The translations under genes were made by a program, and so were the position numbers. This document shows, in pieces, positions 1-8,187 of a stretch of DNA of 64,000 nt. Positions within the stretch are counted from its first letter, which is position 1. Each line of letters begins with the position of its first letter. Source of the DNA: Bacteroidales bacterium (lineage in GTDB: Bacteria > Bacteroidota > Bacteroidia > Bacteroidales > F082); NCBI GenBank assembly GCA_017427985.1, contig JAFRRS010000022.1, positions 62,001 to 126,000 of the forward strand, given 5' to 3'. The notes beneath the pieces were generated by a model, which ran no database searches, was not told where the DNA came from, and was given only the letters and a program-made list of their open reading frames with translations.

Positions 1-1
1 C

Positions 2-532
2 GTACGTTTGAGCGGATGTAACCTCCAGTGCCCGTTCTGCGACACAGAGCACGCCGAAGGTAAGGAGATGACCGAAGGCGAGATTGTAGAGGAAGTGTCG
101 CGCTACAAGGCGAGTCTGGTGGTGATAACAGGCGGTGAGCCCGCATTGCAGCTGACGGAATCGCTGGTGGAGCTGCTGCATTTTCTGGGTAAGACAGTCG
201 CAGTGGAGACCAATGGCACCATCGAGTTGCCTAAAAACGTCGATTGGATCACATTGTCGCCGAAAGACGCATTTCTGGGTGAGAAAGCAAAACCTGTTTT
301 GACAGAAGCCGACGAATTGAAGGTCGTTATCACCGACGATATGTGTAGAGATGCACGGCCGTGCGTCTCCACGTACCCAGACATAAAAATAAAACATCAT
401 TTCCTCCAGCCCTGCGACACCGGCAACCCCGAAAAAAACACCCAAATAATCAAAAAAACGATAGAATATTGCAAAGAGCATCCCGAATGGAGATTGTCGT
501 TGCAGACACATAAATTATTAAACATCAGATAG
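2..532 (+). CDS. queE: 7-carboxy-7-deazaguanine synthase QueE (5' end missing)
   Basis: Radical SAM enzyme that converts 6-carboxy-tetrahydropterin to 7-carboxy-7-deazaguanine in the queuosine pathway. The frame is open to the window edge and enters at [10 protein letters not shown], so the N-terminal substrate-binding part lies outside. The [4Fe-4S] motif CNLQCPFC (CX3CX2C) is followed by CDTEH and the SAM-binding ITGGEPALQ. The C-terminal part with KHHFLQP and an [12 protein letters not shown] end is typical of QueE. The stop TAG is followed two bases later by the queF start, so the two are one operon. A TTG at position 8 is not a real start because it lies inside the conserved motif. Confidence 0.93.
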   Translation, partial: VRLSGCNLQCPFCDTEHAEGKEMTEGEIVEEVSRYKASLVVITGGEPALQLTESLVELLHFLGKTVAVETNGTIELPKNVDWITLSPKDAFLGEKAKPVLTEADELKVVITDDMCRDARPCVSTYPDIKIKHHFLQPCDTGNPEKNTQIIKKTIEYCKEHPEWRLSLQTHKLLNIR

Positions 533-534
533 TT

Positions 535-996
535 ATGAATAGAGAAAAAGATAATTTGCAGCAGCTTGGCCACAAAGCCGAGATTCCTGAGACATACGCC
601 CCCGAGGTTCTTGAAACCTTTGAAAACCGTCATCCTGAGCGCGACTACTGGGTGCAGTTCAACTGCCCAGAGTTCACCACGCTTTGCCCGATCACCGGAC
701 AGCCCGACTTCGGCGAAATCAAGATTTTGTACATCCCTGACGAGCGCATGGTGGAGAGCAAGAGCCTCAAACTGTATCTGTTTTCATTCAGAAACCACGG
801 CGATTTTCATGAAGATGTGGTCAATATAATACTCAACGACCTCGTGAAGCTGATGAATCCGCGTTACATCGAGGTCGTTGGGCTGTTCGTTCCGAGAGGC
901 GGCATCAGCATTCATCCTTATGTCAATTTCGGCGTGAAAGGCACGAAATACGAGCTGATGGCGGAGGAACGTATGAGAAATTATCAGTTGAGATAA
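535..996 (+). CDS. queF: NADPH-dependent 7-cyano-7-deazaguanine reductase QueF
   Basis: Reduces preQ0 to preQ1, the base inserted into tRNA anticodons on the way to queuosine. The 153-residue length fits the short unimodular QueF type. The nucleophile region reads [18 protein letters not shown], with the catalytic Cys in TLCP and the Asp of [19 protein letters not shown] carries the substrate-binding Glu and QueF signature, and [12 protein letters not shown] the conserved His-Glu. Start ATG two bases after the queE stop indicates translational coupling. A perfect palindrome downstream (1005-1036) should end the transcript. Confidence 0.97.
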   Translation: MNREKDNLQQLGHKAEIPETYAPEVLETFENRHPERDYWVQFNCPEFTTLCPITGQPDFGEIKILYIPDERMVESKSLKLYLFSFRNHGDFHEDVVNIILNDLVKLMNPRYIEVVGLFVPRGGISIHPYVNFGVKGTKYELMAEERMRNYQLR

Positions 997-1004
997 AGTC
1001 TTTT

Positions 1005-1036
1005 CAAGACGCTTTATTCGCGAATAAAGCGTCTTG
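1005..1036. terminator. Perfect 32-bp palindrome, bidirectional terminator between queF and C25 peptidase
   Basis: CAAGACGCTTTATTCG is followed at once by its exact reverse complement, so there is no loop beyond turn bases. It lies between converging genes queF (+) and the C25 peptidase (-). The last codons and stop of the peptidase (RRFIRE, stop at 1014-1016) are encoded inside it. Only a short T run follows, so termination strength is uncertain. Confidence 0.7.
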
Positions 1037-3992
1037 TTTCTGTATTGTTTCCTGTTGTTATTCTAATGAAATAAACTCCGCTTTGCAAGGCTTTGACGTT
1101 CATTTCAACCTTGTCGGAATTGCATTCCTGCTTCAACACCGCTGCTCCTGTAAGATTGTAAATCTCCACGTTGCTGATGTTTCCATTTGATTCGATGAAG
1201 AGCTTGTCGTTTGCCGGGTTAGGATAGATGCTCATCGTCTGCTCATCGTTCTCGCCTACATTTGAGATGTAAGTCAGATGTGCGATAAAGTAATGGTGTG
1301 TCGTCAGGGTGATGCTAAACGACTCCTCTTCTGACACTATTACGCCGTCTTCAGTCCAGTTTTGGAAAACGTAGTTTTCTGCAGGAGTTACAGTCAGGGT
1401 TACTGTATCGCCATAATGATTACCATTGCTTTTGAATATTGTGCCGCCTTCTTGTGGGTCGACGGAAGCTAACACTTCATATTCAATAAATGAGAAGTTG
1501 GCAATGAATGACATGTCTTCGGTTACGACAAATGTTATAGAGGCATCTGTCGAGTAAATACTGAGGTTTGTTACCCAGTTAAAGAAGTTGAAGCCTGCGT
1601 TTGGTGTTGCTGTCAGAGTGCATTCCTCACCATAGTTGTAGGTGCCAGCTCCTTCAATTGTTCCTCCATAGTCAGGAATTGACGATGCTGTCACTGTGTA
1701 AGACATGATTTGGAAGTTGGCGACGTAAGCCGCTGCTTCGGTGACGGTGAAGGTGTATGAGGCGTTGGTTGATACCTGAACGCCGTTCTTGGTCCAGTTG
1801 ACGAACTGGTAGCCTGCATTTGGTGTCGCTGTCAGCGTGCACTGCTGTCCTTGTGTGTAGGTGTTGGCGCCTGTCACTGTTCCCGCGTTTGCAGGATTCA
1901 CTGATGTTGTGATTGTATATTGTTGCGGTGCCGAACCTCCCACGCTGATGGTCTGTGAATACGGCTGACGCTGCGGTTTTGTCACCACAATCTTCACCTG
2001 ACCTGATGTCACTGGTGTCACTGGCACGCTGACGCTTCCTGCTGCAGGCACCAATGCCGCGCCGAGAAGTGTGTTGTTTTGTGAGATGCCGACGTATGAG
2101 CCTGCCTCAGCGTTCACTGTGAAGCTTGTCGCTCCTGAAGGGAACTGTGTGGCGTGGGTCACGGTGTTTGCCGTCGGGTTCACGCGGTAAGGCATGATGG
2201 AGCCGTCGCCGAGGACATGGTAAGCCTGCCAGTAATAAAGCTGCGAGCAACCGCTGTTACCGCTGTTGGAGTAACTTCCTGTATATGCGTAGCAAACGGC
2301 GATATTGCCCAAGAATGTCATTGAAGAAACAGTGTTGTAGGTGTCATCCATCCAGACGGCATCGTATACGCCAGTCTTGGTGTTGTTGATATTTGGTGTG
2401 CTGCCTAATGTGCTGGTGGCTCCTACACCGAAATAATAGTCTTCATACCAATATGTCTCAGGGCATGAGCCGATGTAGGAATATGCCCCCTTGTTTTCCG
2501 CGCGTATCATCGCCTCACCGAAGCAGGCGGAGCTGTAGCCGAAGTTACCTGTGAGGCAGCAGTTACCCATCGCGAGGAAGTATTTGTTTGTATTTGACAA
2601 CTGGTTTACACCGCTGTTGGTGAGCTGTGGCTGGTACCACATGGTGTTGTCGCCGTGTGCCGTGTAGTTGACGAAACCGACGCCTGTGCTCAATGAGTTG
2701 TAGCATCCGTTGTACTGGCTTTGGTTGACATGTGAGTTGACCTGTGTGAAGCCGTGTGCGGTGTTATAATAATTGGTGGTGGCGTAGTTTACGGTAGGCG
2801 CGCCGACGTATGAAGTCCAGTTGCTGTCCCATCCTGCGATGAGAGTTACTTTGCTCAAATAGCTCGGGTCAGGCATGGTGTATTGCTCGTATTGCAGAAT
2901 CTTGTTGATGATGTTTGTCAGCTGTGTGGTGTTCTCTGCTGAAATGCGGCTGTAGAACATATCCGGGAAATAGTCATTGTCGACGCTGCCGTAATAGAGG
3001 TCGGTGACTCTGCTGGTTGAAGAGCCGTTGGTGCCAGGGATTTGTCCTGTGTCGCCCACGAGGATGAGGAATGTAGGTGTCTTGCCTTGGCTGACGCCAG
3101 TGTTGTAGAGGTTCTGCACATAGCTGCGGATGGCACTGTAGGTAGAGCCGGTCTGGCTTGTGGTGTATACGTTCACGTCGAAGCCTTTCTGAATCTTCCA
3201 GTTGGTCCAAGGCTCAAGGGTCGAAACGTAGTTCTGCGGTGCGATGACGATCATGTGGACAGGATACGCCATCAGGTCAGGATGGTCGGTGTAAACGTCA
3301 AGAATCTGGCGGTAGTTGAACATCTGCTTGTAAACGATGTCGAAATAAGGGCTGTAGGTGTTTATCAGCATGCGCTCGGTCTCTGCGATGTCGGCGCCGT
3401 CGAAGCTGACCTCAACCTCGATGTCGTTGAAAACACGGATGGTATTGGCTTTGGCGTCGTAGCTCACCGGATTGATGACCAGCGAACCGATTCTGATGCC
3501 GCGCATCGTGCCTTGCACCTCGATAGTGGCTGTAGGCTCAAAGGCGAGACCTCTCGTCTGGTATGCAGCCTCGTTGTAAACAAACTCCACATCCTCAGGC
3601 TTCTGGTCTTTTCTCACCGATGGCTGATGCGGTAAAATGGTGCTGATGCCATAGTCCGAAAGATTGTAATCCTTTGCGGTATAGCTTATTACGTTCACTA
3701 CTGGAATCGCTCCAAACGGCACGGCAAGGAGTTCGTGTGTCGCTGGCAGCTCAGGTGTGCCGATTTCTCCCGAACGATAGGTTCCCGGGATGGTTATCTC
3801 CGAAAACACGCCTCTTTCTGTTGTGACTTCGGCGCTTTCCAACGAGCTGTAGCTGAACACGGCACGAAGTGTCTGGAAATCACTTTTGATGATTTCATTT
3901 CCTGAATTTCTGTTGAAATCGATTTTCATACTTTGAGAGAAGCCGACTAAGCAGCTCATAATCAGTATGATAAGAAATAAACCTCTTTTCAT
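1014..3992 (-). CDS. Gingipain-like C25 cysteine peptidase with type IX sorting domain
   Basis: Secreted cysteine endopeptidase, 992 residues. A signal peptide (about 1-20) is followed by a gingipain-type propeptide with the GTPELPATHELLAVP stretch. The caspase-like catalytic domain runs from about residue 245. The catalytic His is in NYTAHGD (near 446) and the Cys in MGNCCLTG (near 477), the order and spacing of family C25. After an Ig-like module, three divergent B-repeat-like units of about 70 residues (691-905) share the pattern GxGxYxxGxxCTLTATPNAGxxFxNW. The last 75 residues, from SIYPNPANDKLFI to RRFIRE, form a T9SS type A sorting domain, so export across the outer membrane with surface anchoring or release is expected. 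Substrate specificity (Arg or Lys) cannot be read from sequence. Confidence 0.93.
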   Translation of the reverse strand: MKRGLFLIILIMSCLVGFSQSMKIDFNRNSGNEIIKSDFQTLRAVFSYSSLESAEVTTERGVFSEITIPGTYRSGEIGTPELPATHELLAVPFGAIPVVNVISYTAKDYNLSDYGISTILPHQPSVRKDQKPEDVEFVYNEAAYQTRGLAFEPTATIEVQGTMRGIRIGSLVINPVSYDAKANTIRVFNDIEVEVSFDGADIAETERMLINTYSPYFDIVYKQMFNYRQILDVYTDHPDLMAYPVHMIVIAPQNYVSTLEPWTNWKIQKGFDVNVYTTSQTGSTYSAIRSYVQNLYNTGVSQGKTPTFLILVGDTGQIPGTNGSSTSRVTDLYYGSVDNDYFPDMFYSRISAENTTQLTNIINKILQYEQYTMPDPSYLSKVTLIAGWDSNWTSYVGAPTVNYATTNYYNTAHGFTQVNSHVNQSQYNGCYNSLSTGVGFVNYTAHGDNTMWYQPQLTNSGVNQLSNTNKYFLAMGNCCLTGNFGYSSACFGEAMIRAENKGAYSYIGSCPETYWYEDYYFGVGATSTLGSTPNINNTKTGVYDAVWMDDTYNTVSSMTFLGNIAVCYAYTGSYSNSGNSGCSQLYYWQAYHVLGDGSIMPYRVNPTANTVTHATQFPSGATSFTVNAEAGSYVGISQNNTLLGAALVPAAGSVSVPVTPVTSGQVKIVVTKPQRQPYSQTISVGGSAPQQYTITTSVNPANAGTVTGANTYTQGQQCTLTATPNAGYQFVNWTKNGVQVSTNASYTFTVTEAAAYVANFQIMSYTVTASSIPDYGGTIEGAGTYNYGEECTLTATPNAGFNFFNWVTNLSIYSTDASITFVVTEDMSFIANFSFIEYEVLASVDPQEGGTIFKSNGNHYGDTVTLTVTPAENYVFQNWTEDGVIVSEEESFSITLTTHHYFIAHLTYISNVGENDEQTMSIYPNPANDKLFIESNGNISNVEIYNLTGAAVLKQECNSDKVEMNVKALQSGVYFIRITTGNNTETRRFIRE

Positions 3993-4024
3993 TTTTAAAA
4001 ATTTTAATGATTAATAAATTGGTG

Positions 4025-4032
4025 CAAATATA
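4025..4032 (-). promoter_or_regulatory. Bacteroidota -7 box for the C25 peptidase gene
   Basis: Reverse strand reads TATATTTG, matching TAnnTTTG, about 35 bases before the ATG at 3992. It diverges from the forward box at 4063. Confidence 0.6.
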
Positions 4033-4062
4033 CAAAAAAATTGAATTTTTCCACTTTTTTAT

Positions 4063-4070
4063 TATTTTTG
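4063..4070 (+). promoter_or_regulatory. Bacteroidota -7 box for CDF exporter 1
   Basis: TATTTTTG followed by GC, 36 bases before the ATG at 4106. It sits back to back with the peptidase promoter in an A/T-rich spacer. Confidence 0.6.
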
Positions 4071-4105
4071 CGATGAAAATTTATTGTTAAAATGGAGTCA
4101 AAAAA

Positions 4106-4990
4106 ATGAACAGAACAAACGAGATATTCAAAGTGACAATCATTGGCAGCGTGGTCAATGTGCTGCTGTTGGTGCTGAAGTTTGTGGCGGGAGTGCTCGG
4201 CCACAGCTCCGCCATGATCGCCGACGCAGTGCATTCGTTGTCGGATTTCCTGACGGATATTGTGGTTCTGGTTTTTGTGAAAATCAGCGGTAAGCCTAAG
4301 GATAAGGAGCACGAATACGGTCATGGGAAGTTTGAGACGTTGGCTTTGACTATTATCGGCTTGGTTCTTGTTTTTGTGGCACTCGGAATCATCAGCGATG
4401 GCGTATTGAAAATTGACGATTTCTTTGAGGGTAAGCCGTTGGAGGCACCAGGTATGCTGGCACTTTGGGCTGCTGTTGCATCGATAGTGCTGAAAGAATC
4501 TGTTTACCGTTATTCTATCATAAAAGCCCGTAAACTTGACTCGCAGGCTCTGGAGGCTAATGCATGGCATCATCGCAGCGATGCGCTCTCCTCAATAGGC
4601 ACTTTGATTGGCATCGGAGGCGCTATCTTTCTCGGTCAGCGTTGGGTCATCCTCGACCCGATAGCCTCGGTGGTTGTGGGTCTTTTTATCGGAAAAGTGG
4701 CGTTCGGCCTGCTGAAAAGCGGCGTGGGAGACCTCACCGACAAGGCGTTGCCCGAGAGCGTGGAGCAGGAGATACTGCAAATGGTGTCGGAGGTCGAAAA
4801 CGTCGGCAATCCGCATAACCTCAAGACTCGCCGCATCGGAAACCACTACGCCATTGAGCTCCACATCAAAATGGACGGCAACATCACATTGCGCGAGGCC
4901 CACGACAAAGCCACCGAAGTCGAAAATCTATTAAAAATCAAATACGGAAAAGAAACCCACGTGGGAGTCCATGTGGAGCCGTTTGACTAA
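4106..4990 (+). CDS. Cation diffusion facilitator (CDF) metal exporter, copy 1
   Basis: Inner-membrane divalent metal/proton antiporter of the Zn/Fe/Mn CDF family, 294 residues, usual length. The first metal-site motif is MIADAVHSLSDFLTD (HxxxD), followed by the cytoplasmic EYGHGKFET signature. The second metal pair is in NAWHHRSDALSS (HxxxD). A C-terminal cytoplasmic ferredoxin-like domain ends in HVGVHVEPFD, a His-rich end usual for the family. It is very similar to the gene at 9965-10849 on the other strand. Metal preference is not evident; the HD-HD site is compatible with Zn or Mn/Fe. Confidence 0.95.
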   Translation: MNRTNEIFKVTIIGSVVNVLLLVLKFVAGVLGHSSAMIADAVHSLSDFLTDIVVLVFVKISGKPKDKEHEYGHGKFETLALTIIGLVLVFVALGIISDGVLKIDDFFEGKPLEAPGMLALWAAVASIVLKESVYRYSIIKARKLDSQALEANAWHHRSDALSSIGTLIGIGGAIFLGQRWVILDPIASVVVGLFIGKVAFGLLKSGVGDLTDKALPESVEQEILQMVSEVENVGNPHNLKTRRIGNHYAIELHIKMDGNITLREAHDKATEVENLLKIKYGKETHVGVHVEPFD

Positions 4991-5078
4991 AAGACTAAAA
5001 GAGACACAAAATAACGAGTAAAGTGCAATATCAGGGTAAATTATTCGTTATAATGATGTTATAATTTAAATCATCATT

Positions 5079-5708
5079 ATGAAAACAGCACGATTACTAT
5101 TGGTTTTATTGGCATTATTCGGTGTAACAACGCTTTCCAATGCCCAAGGAGTTTCAAAATCTGGAAGAGAAAAAGGACTGGTCATAAGGCCGGAAATTGG
5201 AGTTGGTGTGGGAAGTCTGGGTAAATCAGACCACTATTATGCTTTATATCTTCAAGGAAGTGTTGATTATCAATTCAATCCATATTTTAATGCTGGAGTT
5301 GGCGCAGGATTCAGTACTAACAATTGGTGCCTCGGAGGAATAGGGAAAGATAAAGTGATGGCGTTGCCAGTATATGCTAATCTTCGTGCGTATTTATGCG
5401 ATAAAAAGGTTAGTCCGTTTTTTGATTTAAAGATGGGATATAATATTCCTCTAAATGAAGGTCGTATTCGAGAGGAATATAATCCTCCTTTACATCTTTG
5501 GAATGATTCTTATCTGAAAATCAAAGGTTTGTATGGGATGTTGTCGTTCGGTCTTCAAGCAGGTGGAATGGATGTCGGAATTTCAATGGGTTGGGTACAA
5601 GGCGTGTCTCGTGAAATGGACCAAAATATGAATTATAATGTCAAAGAGCATTCCAATAGTTATTTCATGACATCATTTAGCATAGCATATAATTTCCAAT
5701 TCAAATAA
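5079..5708 (+). CDS. Small outer-membrane beta-barrel-like protein, function unknown
   Basis: 209 residues with a clear signal peptide (KTARLLLVLLALFGVTTLSNAQ, cleavage after NAQ near residue 23). The mature part alternates hydrophobic and polar residues with many Gly and aromatic residues and ends in FSIAYNFQFK, a beta-signal-like end with a penultimate aromatic, suggesting an eight-strand barrel in the outer membrane. Base composition is more A/T-rich than its neighbours. Its 3' end overlaps the convergent XRE regulator gene by 8 bases. I do not recognise a named family. Confidence 0.75.
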   Translation: MKTARLLLVLLALFGVTTLSNAQGVSKSGREKGLVIRPEIGVGVGSLGKSDHYYALYLQGSVDYQFNPYFNAGVGAGFSTNNWCLGGIGKDKVMALPVYANLRAYLCDKKVSPFFDLKMGYNIPLNEGRIREEYNPPLHLWNDSYLKIKGLYGMLSFGLQAGGMDVGISMGWVQGVSREMDQNMNYNVKEHSNSYFMTSFSIAYNFQFK

Positions 5709-6294
5709 TACTTTCCGGTGAGCATCCCAGCGCTTTTGAGAGTGCTAAAACCGTCTGCGCTTCGGCTTTTCTAATATCTTGGTCACCCTGTTCGTAAGCC
5801 TGTATCATACGAAGTGTTACGCCTGAAATCTCAGCTAATCTTTGCTGGGTCAGACGAGCTTGTTTCCTTATCGTTTTCAACACATTAGGCCGTTCAGCCA
5901 AATAATTATCAATTATGCCGTCTGCTACTTCGACAAATTTCGACAAATCAGCCTCGTGCAAAGTGGGGTACATCGAAATTATTCGTTTGATATCCAAACC
6001 ATTATGTTGAATGTATAAAAACGATTTCGCCCTAAACCATTGGTAATAGGCCAGCGACCATCCAGCCCAAAATTCTTTTGTCCGCTCGAATGGCTGATAA
6101 TCAATTTCTTTTATATCAAAATCAGAAGATTTTCTCAAAACCATTTCATATAATTCCACACCTGAAAGTCCCGAAACATAGCGTGGATTTCCTATTTCAA
6201 TCTGCGATGCCACTCCGCTTGCGAGAAACATCTCAAAAAACACAGAAATATCGCAATGCGCAGCGTTTACTGCATAATCCATGCATGCTGCCAA
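5701..6294 (-). CDS. XRE-family regulator / antitoxin-like protein with a 5' frameshift
   Basis: About 197 residues. The C-terminal third (residues about 135-197, from LKTIRKQARLTQQRLAEISG through LRMIQAYEQGDQDI) is a helix-turn-helix of the XRE type. The N-terminal part matches, from memory, an antitoxin-like family in gut bacteria (ASGVASQIEIGNPRYVSG, WAGWSLAYYQW, YPTLHEADLSKFV) often found next to DUF3990/DUF3791 toxins; no such partner is seen here. The usual family N terminus (LEDAMNNLGSM) is present just upstream in another frame, from an ATG at 6343, and is broken near 6283-6288 (see findings). The TTG at 6294 is therefore only the formal start; ATG at 6282 is the next choice. Its 3' end overlaps the convergent barrel gene. 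Confidence 0.75.
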   Translation of the reverse strand: MAACMDYAVNAAHCDISVFFEMFLASGVASQIEIGNPRYVSGLSGVELYEMVLRKSSDFDIKEIDYQPFERTKEFWAGWSLAYYQWFRAKSFLYIQHNGLDIKRIISMYPTLHEADLSKFVEVADGIIDNYLAERPNVLKTIRKQARLTQQRLAEISGVTLRMIQAYEQGDQDIRKAEAQTVLALSKALGCSPESII

Positions 6295-6434
6295 GGTTAT
6301 TCATGGCATCTTCGAGATAATAATAATGGTATGCGTGTGGCATTGTGTCAATATGTTCCATAAACTATCGTTATAACGAGATTTTGCAAAAATACAAATA
6401 TTTTTTATTAAAATGATGGTTCCGTAATTTTTTT

Positions 6435-6442
6435 TATTTTTG
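6435..6442 (+). promoter_or_regulatory. Bacteroidota -7 box for the TIGR04076 gene
   Basis: TATTTTTG followed by CA, 18 bases before the ATG at 6460. Confidence 0.6.
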
Positions 6443-6459
6443 CAAATAAATTTCACATA

Positions 6460-6759
6460 ATGAACGTCAAGATTACTGCCATAAGAAAAGCCAACTACAC
6501 CGATTTGCAGGCTAAATACGAGAACCCCATCGAGCATGCCTGCGAGGTGAGGGAAGGGCAGTCGTGGATTTCGGAAAACGGCGAAAAACCTGAGGGTTTA
6601 TGCGACAGCGCATGGGAGTCGATGCGGTGGTTTGTGCAGGAACTGGCAGCCGGTCGCGGCAACTTTTACGACGGCTGGATGAAGAACCCGCAGTCCGCCA
6701 TGATAAGCTGCAACGACGGGTTCAGACCTGTTAGCTTTTATATTGAAGTGATACTTTGA
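6460..6759 (+). CDS. TIGR04076 family small protein
   Basis: 99 residues, cytosolic, no signal peptide. The pattern fits the TIGR04076 family as I know it: an N-terminal VKITAIRKANYTDLQAKYEN strand-helix, EGQSWI, PEGLCDSAWES, LAAGRGNFYDGWMK, and a C-terminal ISCNDGFRPVSFYIE strand with the conserved Cys and DG-RPV. Function is unknown. Single-gene unit with its own -7 box and a short hairpin over its stop codon. Converges on the sialidase gene. Confidence 0.85.
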   Translation: MNVKITAIRKANYTDLQAKYENPIEHACEVREGQSWISENGEKPEGLCDSAWESMRWFVQELAAGRGNFYDGWMKNPQSAMISCNDGFRPVSFYIEVIL

Positions 6760-6773
6760 AGTGTTTTACTTCA
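6757..6773. terminator. Short hairpin between converging TIGR04076 and sialidase genes
   Basis: TGAAGTG TTT TACTTCA forms a 7-bp stem (one G-T pair) with a 3-base loop. It covers both stop codons (6757-6759 on + and 6766-6768 on -). It is short, with no strong T run, so it is a weak candidate. Confidence 0.35.
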
Positions 6774-8163
6774 CGAATTTTCCAATCTTTGTATTTCCGT
6801 TAAAGTCAACTGATTCAACAAAATATGTTCCGAAAGGCAGTTTTGTGATGTCAATTTCGACAATGGTTTGACCCTTCAAGGAAATCTTTTTCACCGTCTG
6901 ACCTTTAACGTTTATAATCTTTATTTTTTTTAATCCTTCAGATTCTATTTTTATCAAATTTGAGGCTGGATTCGGATAAATTTTCAGTGAATCGTTGGCG
7001 ATGTCTTCTGAAATCGCGTCATCTTCAAGCGAGTCGGCGCCGTCGGTGAGCCATTCGAGGCTGAAGTTGTAGAATGCCGTCAGATAGTTTCCAATCTCAC
7101 CGTTGGGATTCTCCTCGACGTAAAGTCCGATGGTGCCGTCAGGAAGGATGCAGAGCGAGGAGTACGCCGAGCTGTAAGGCACGATGGTCTTTTTCACAGG
7201 CCATGTCTCACCTTCGTTGTAGCTGATGTAAACTGTGACATTGGTGCGTTGCGAGCCGTAAGGGACGGAATGTAACAGCCTGTTTTTGTTAAATCCCTGG
7301 TTTACAGATGTATAACGAATCAAATCGCCATTGCATGCCGGCGCGGTGATGTCGTTCCAGATGGATGTCGTCGGCTGCCAGGTCTCGCCACCGTCTTCGG
7401 AGATGTTGTACCAGCGTTTTCCTGCGTGGCGGATGCTCATGAGGATGCGGCCGTCGACAAGCTCAGTGACCTTAGCCTCGTCACCGCCGACAGAAGCGCG
7501 ACCCGACACATGCCATGTTGCGCCGTTGTCATCGGAATAGACAGCGTAGTTGTTCAGCGATTGCGCTGAGCCTTCACGGATTGCAGCCACAAACATAATA
7601 CGCCCCGTCGATGTGAGAAGCCCGTTGCCTGAGCCGAAGAACGAGGCACGCCAGGTGGTCTGGCTCGGATAGATGCAGTTGTCGCCGAAAATGAAGTTGG
7701 TGATGTCTTCCGGCTCGGTCCAAGTCTGACCGTTGTCGTAACTGTATGATTTATATGAACGAATAGGGTTCGATGGCGTAGAGTTCCAGAGTCCGACACC
7801 GCCCACAAACACGGCGATGAGTCCGTTGTCGTCGTTGCTCCATGTAAGGGCGCAGTCGCCGAAGCCTTGGTTATAGCCCGTGCCTAATGCGATGGTGTAA
7901 GGCTCGCTCCAGGTGTGACCGCCGTCGGTGCTTCTGTTGCACACGATGTCGATATCTTGTGGAAGGTCGCCCTCGTTGTATTTGCGCTTGTCGGTGACAG
8001 CCACGATGGTGCCGTCTTTCGCCGTGATGACGGCAGGGATGCGGTAGTTCGTTGAGCCGTAGTCGCCTGGATGATAAAGCTCAGTGCGTGTGAATAAGGT
8101 GTCTTGTGCCGGTGCCACAAGCGCTGAAATCATGATAATAGCTAATGTGATGAGTTTTTTCAT
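6766..8163 (-). CDS. Secreted exo-sialidase (GH33-like) with type IX sorting domain
   Basis: Releases terminal sialic acid from glycoconjugates; 465 residues. Signal peptide about 1-19 (cleavage after VAPAQ). The GH33 RIP motif is at residues 40-44 (YRIPA) with the substrate-binding Arg41. Asp boxes are visible as STDGGHTW, YDNGQTW, SDDNGATW, SEDGGETW and YNEGETW, giving the six-bladed propeller. The C terminus (LKIYPNPASNLIKIE to GKFVK) is a T9SS type A sorting domain, so the enzyme should be surface bound or released. The next gene on the same strand is a GH20 hexosaminidase 24 bases upstream, so both act on the same host glycans. Linkage preference is not readable. Confidence 0.92.
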   Translation of the reverse strand: MKKLITLAIIMISALVAPAQDTLFTRTELYHPGDYGSTNYRIPAVITAKDGTIVAVTDKRKYNEGDLPQDIDIVCNRSTDGGHTWSEPYTIALGTGYNQGFGDCALTWSNDDNGLIAVFVGGVGLWNSTPSNPIRSYKSYSYDNGQTWTEPEDITNFIFGDNCIYPSQTTWRASFFGSGNGLLTSTGRIMFVAAIREGSAQSLNNYAVYSDDNGATWHVSGRASVGGDEAKVTELVDGRILMSIRHAGKRWYNISEDGGETWQPTTSIWNDITAPACNGDLIRYTSVNQGFNKNRLLHSVPYGSQRTNVTVYISYNEGETWPVKKTIVPYSSAYSSLCILPDGTIGLYVEENPNGEIGNYLTAFYNFSLEWLTDGADSLEDDAISEDIANDSLKIYPNPASNLIKIESEGLKKIKIINVKGQTVKKISLKGQTIVEIDITKLPFGTYFVESVDFNGNTKIGKFVK

Positions 8164-8187
8164 GGTATTATTATTTTGAGATTACAA

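Noticed and set aside
8-10. TTG at position 8 as the start of queE
   Set aside because: It falls within the conserved RLSGCNLQC motif; the real start is before the window.
3042-3635. Long open frame on the + strand opposite the C25 peptidase
   Set aside because: It lies wholly antisense to a peptidase with clear catalytic motifs, has Val/Asp-rich composition typical of antisense frames, and no promoter or ribosome site.
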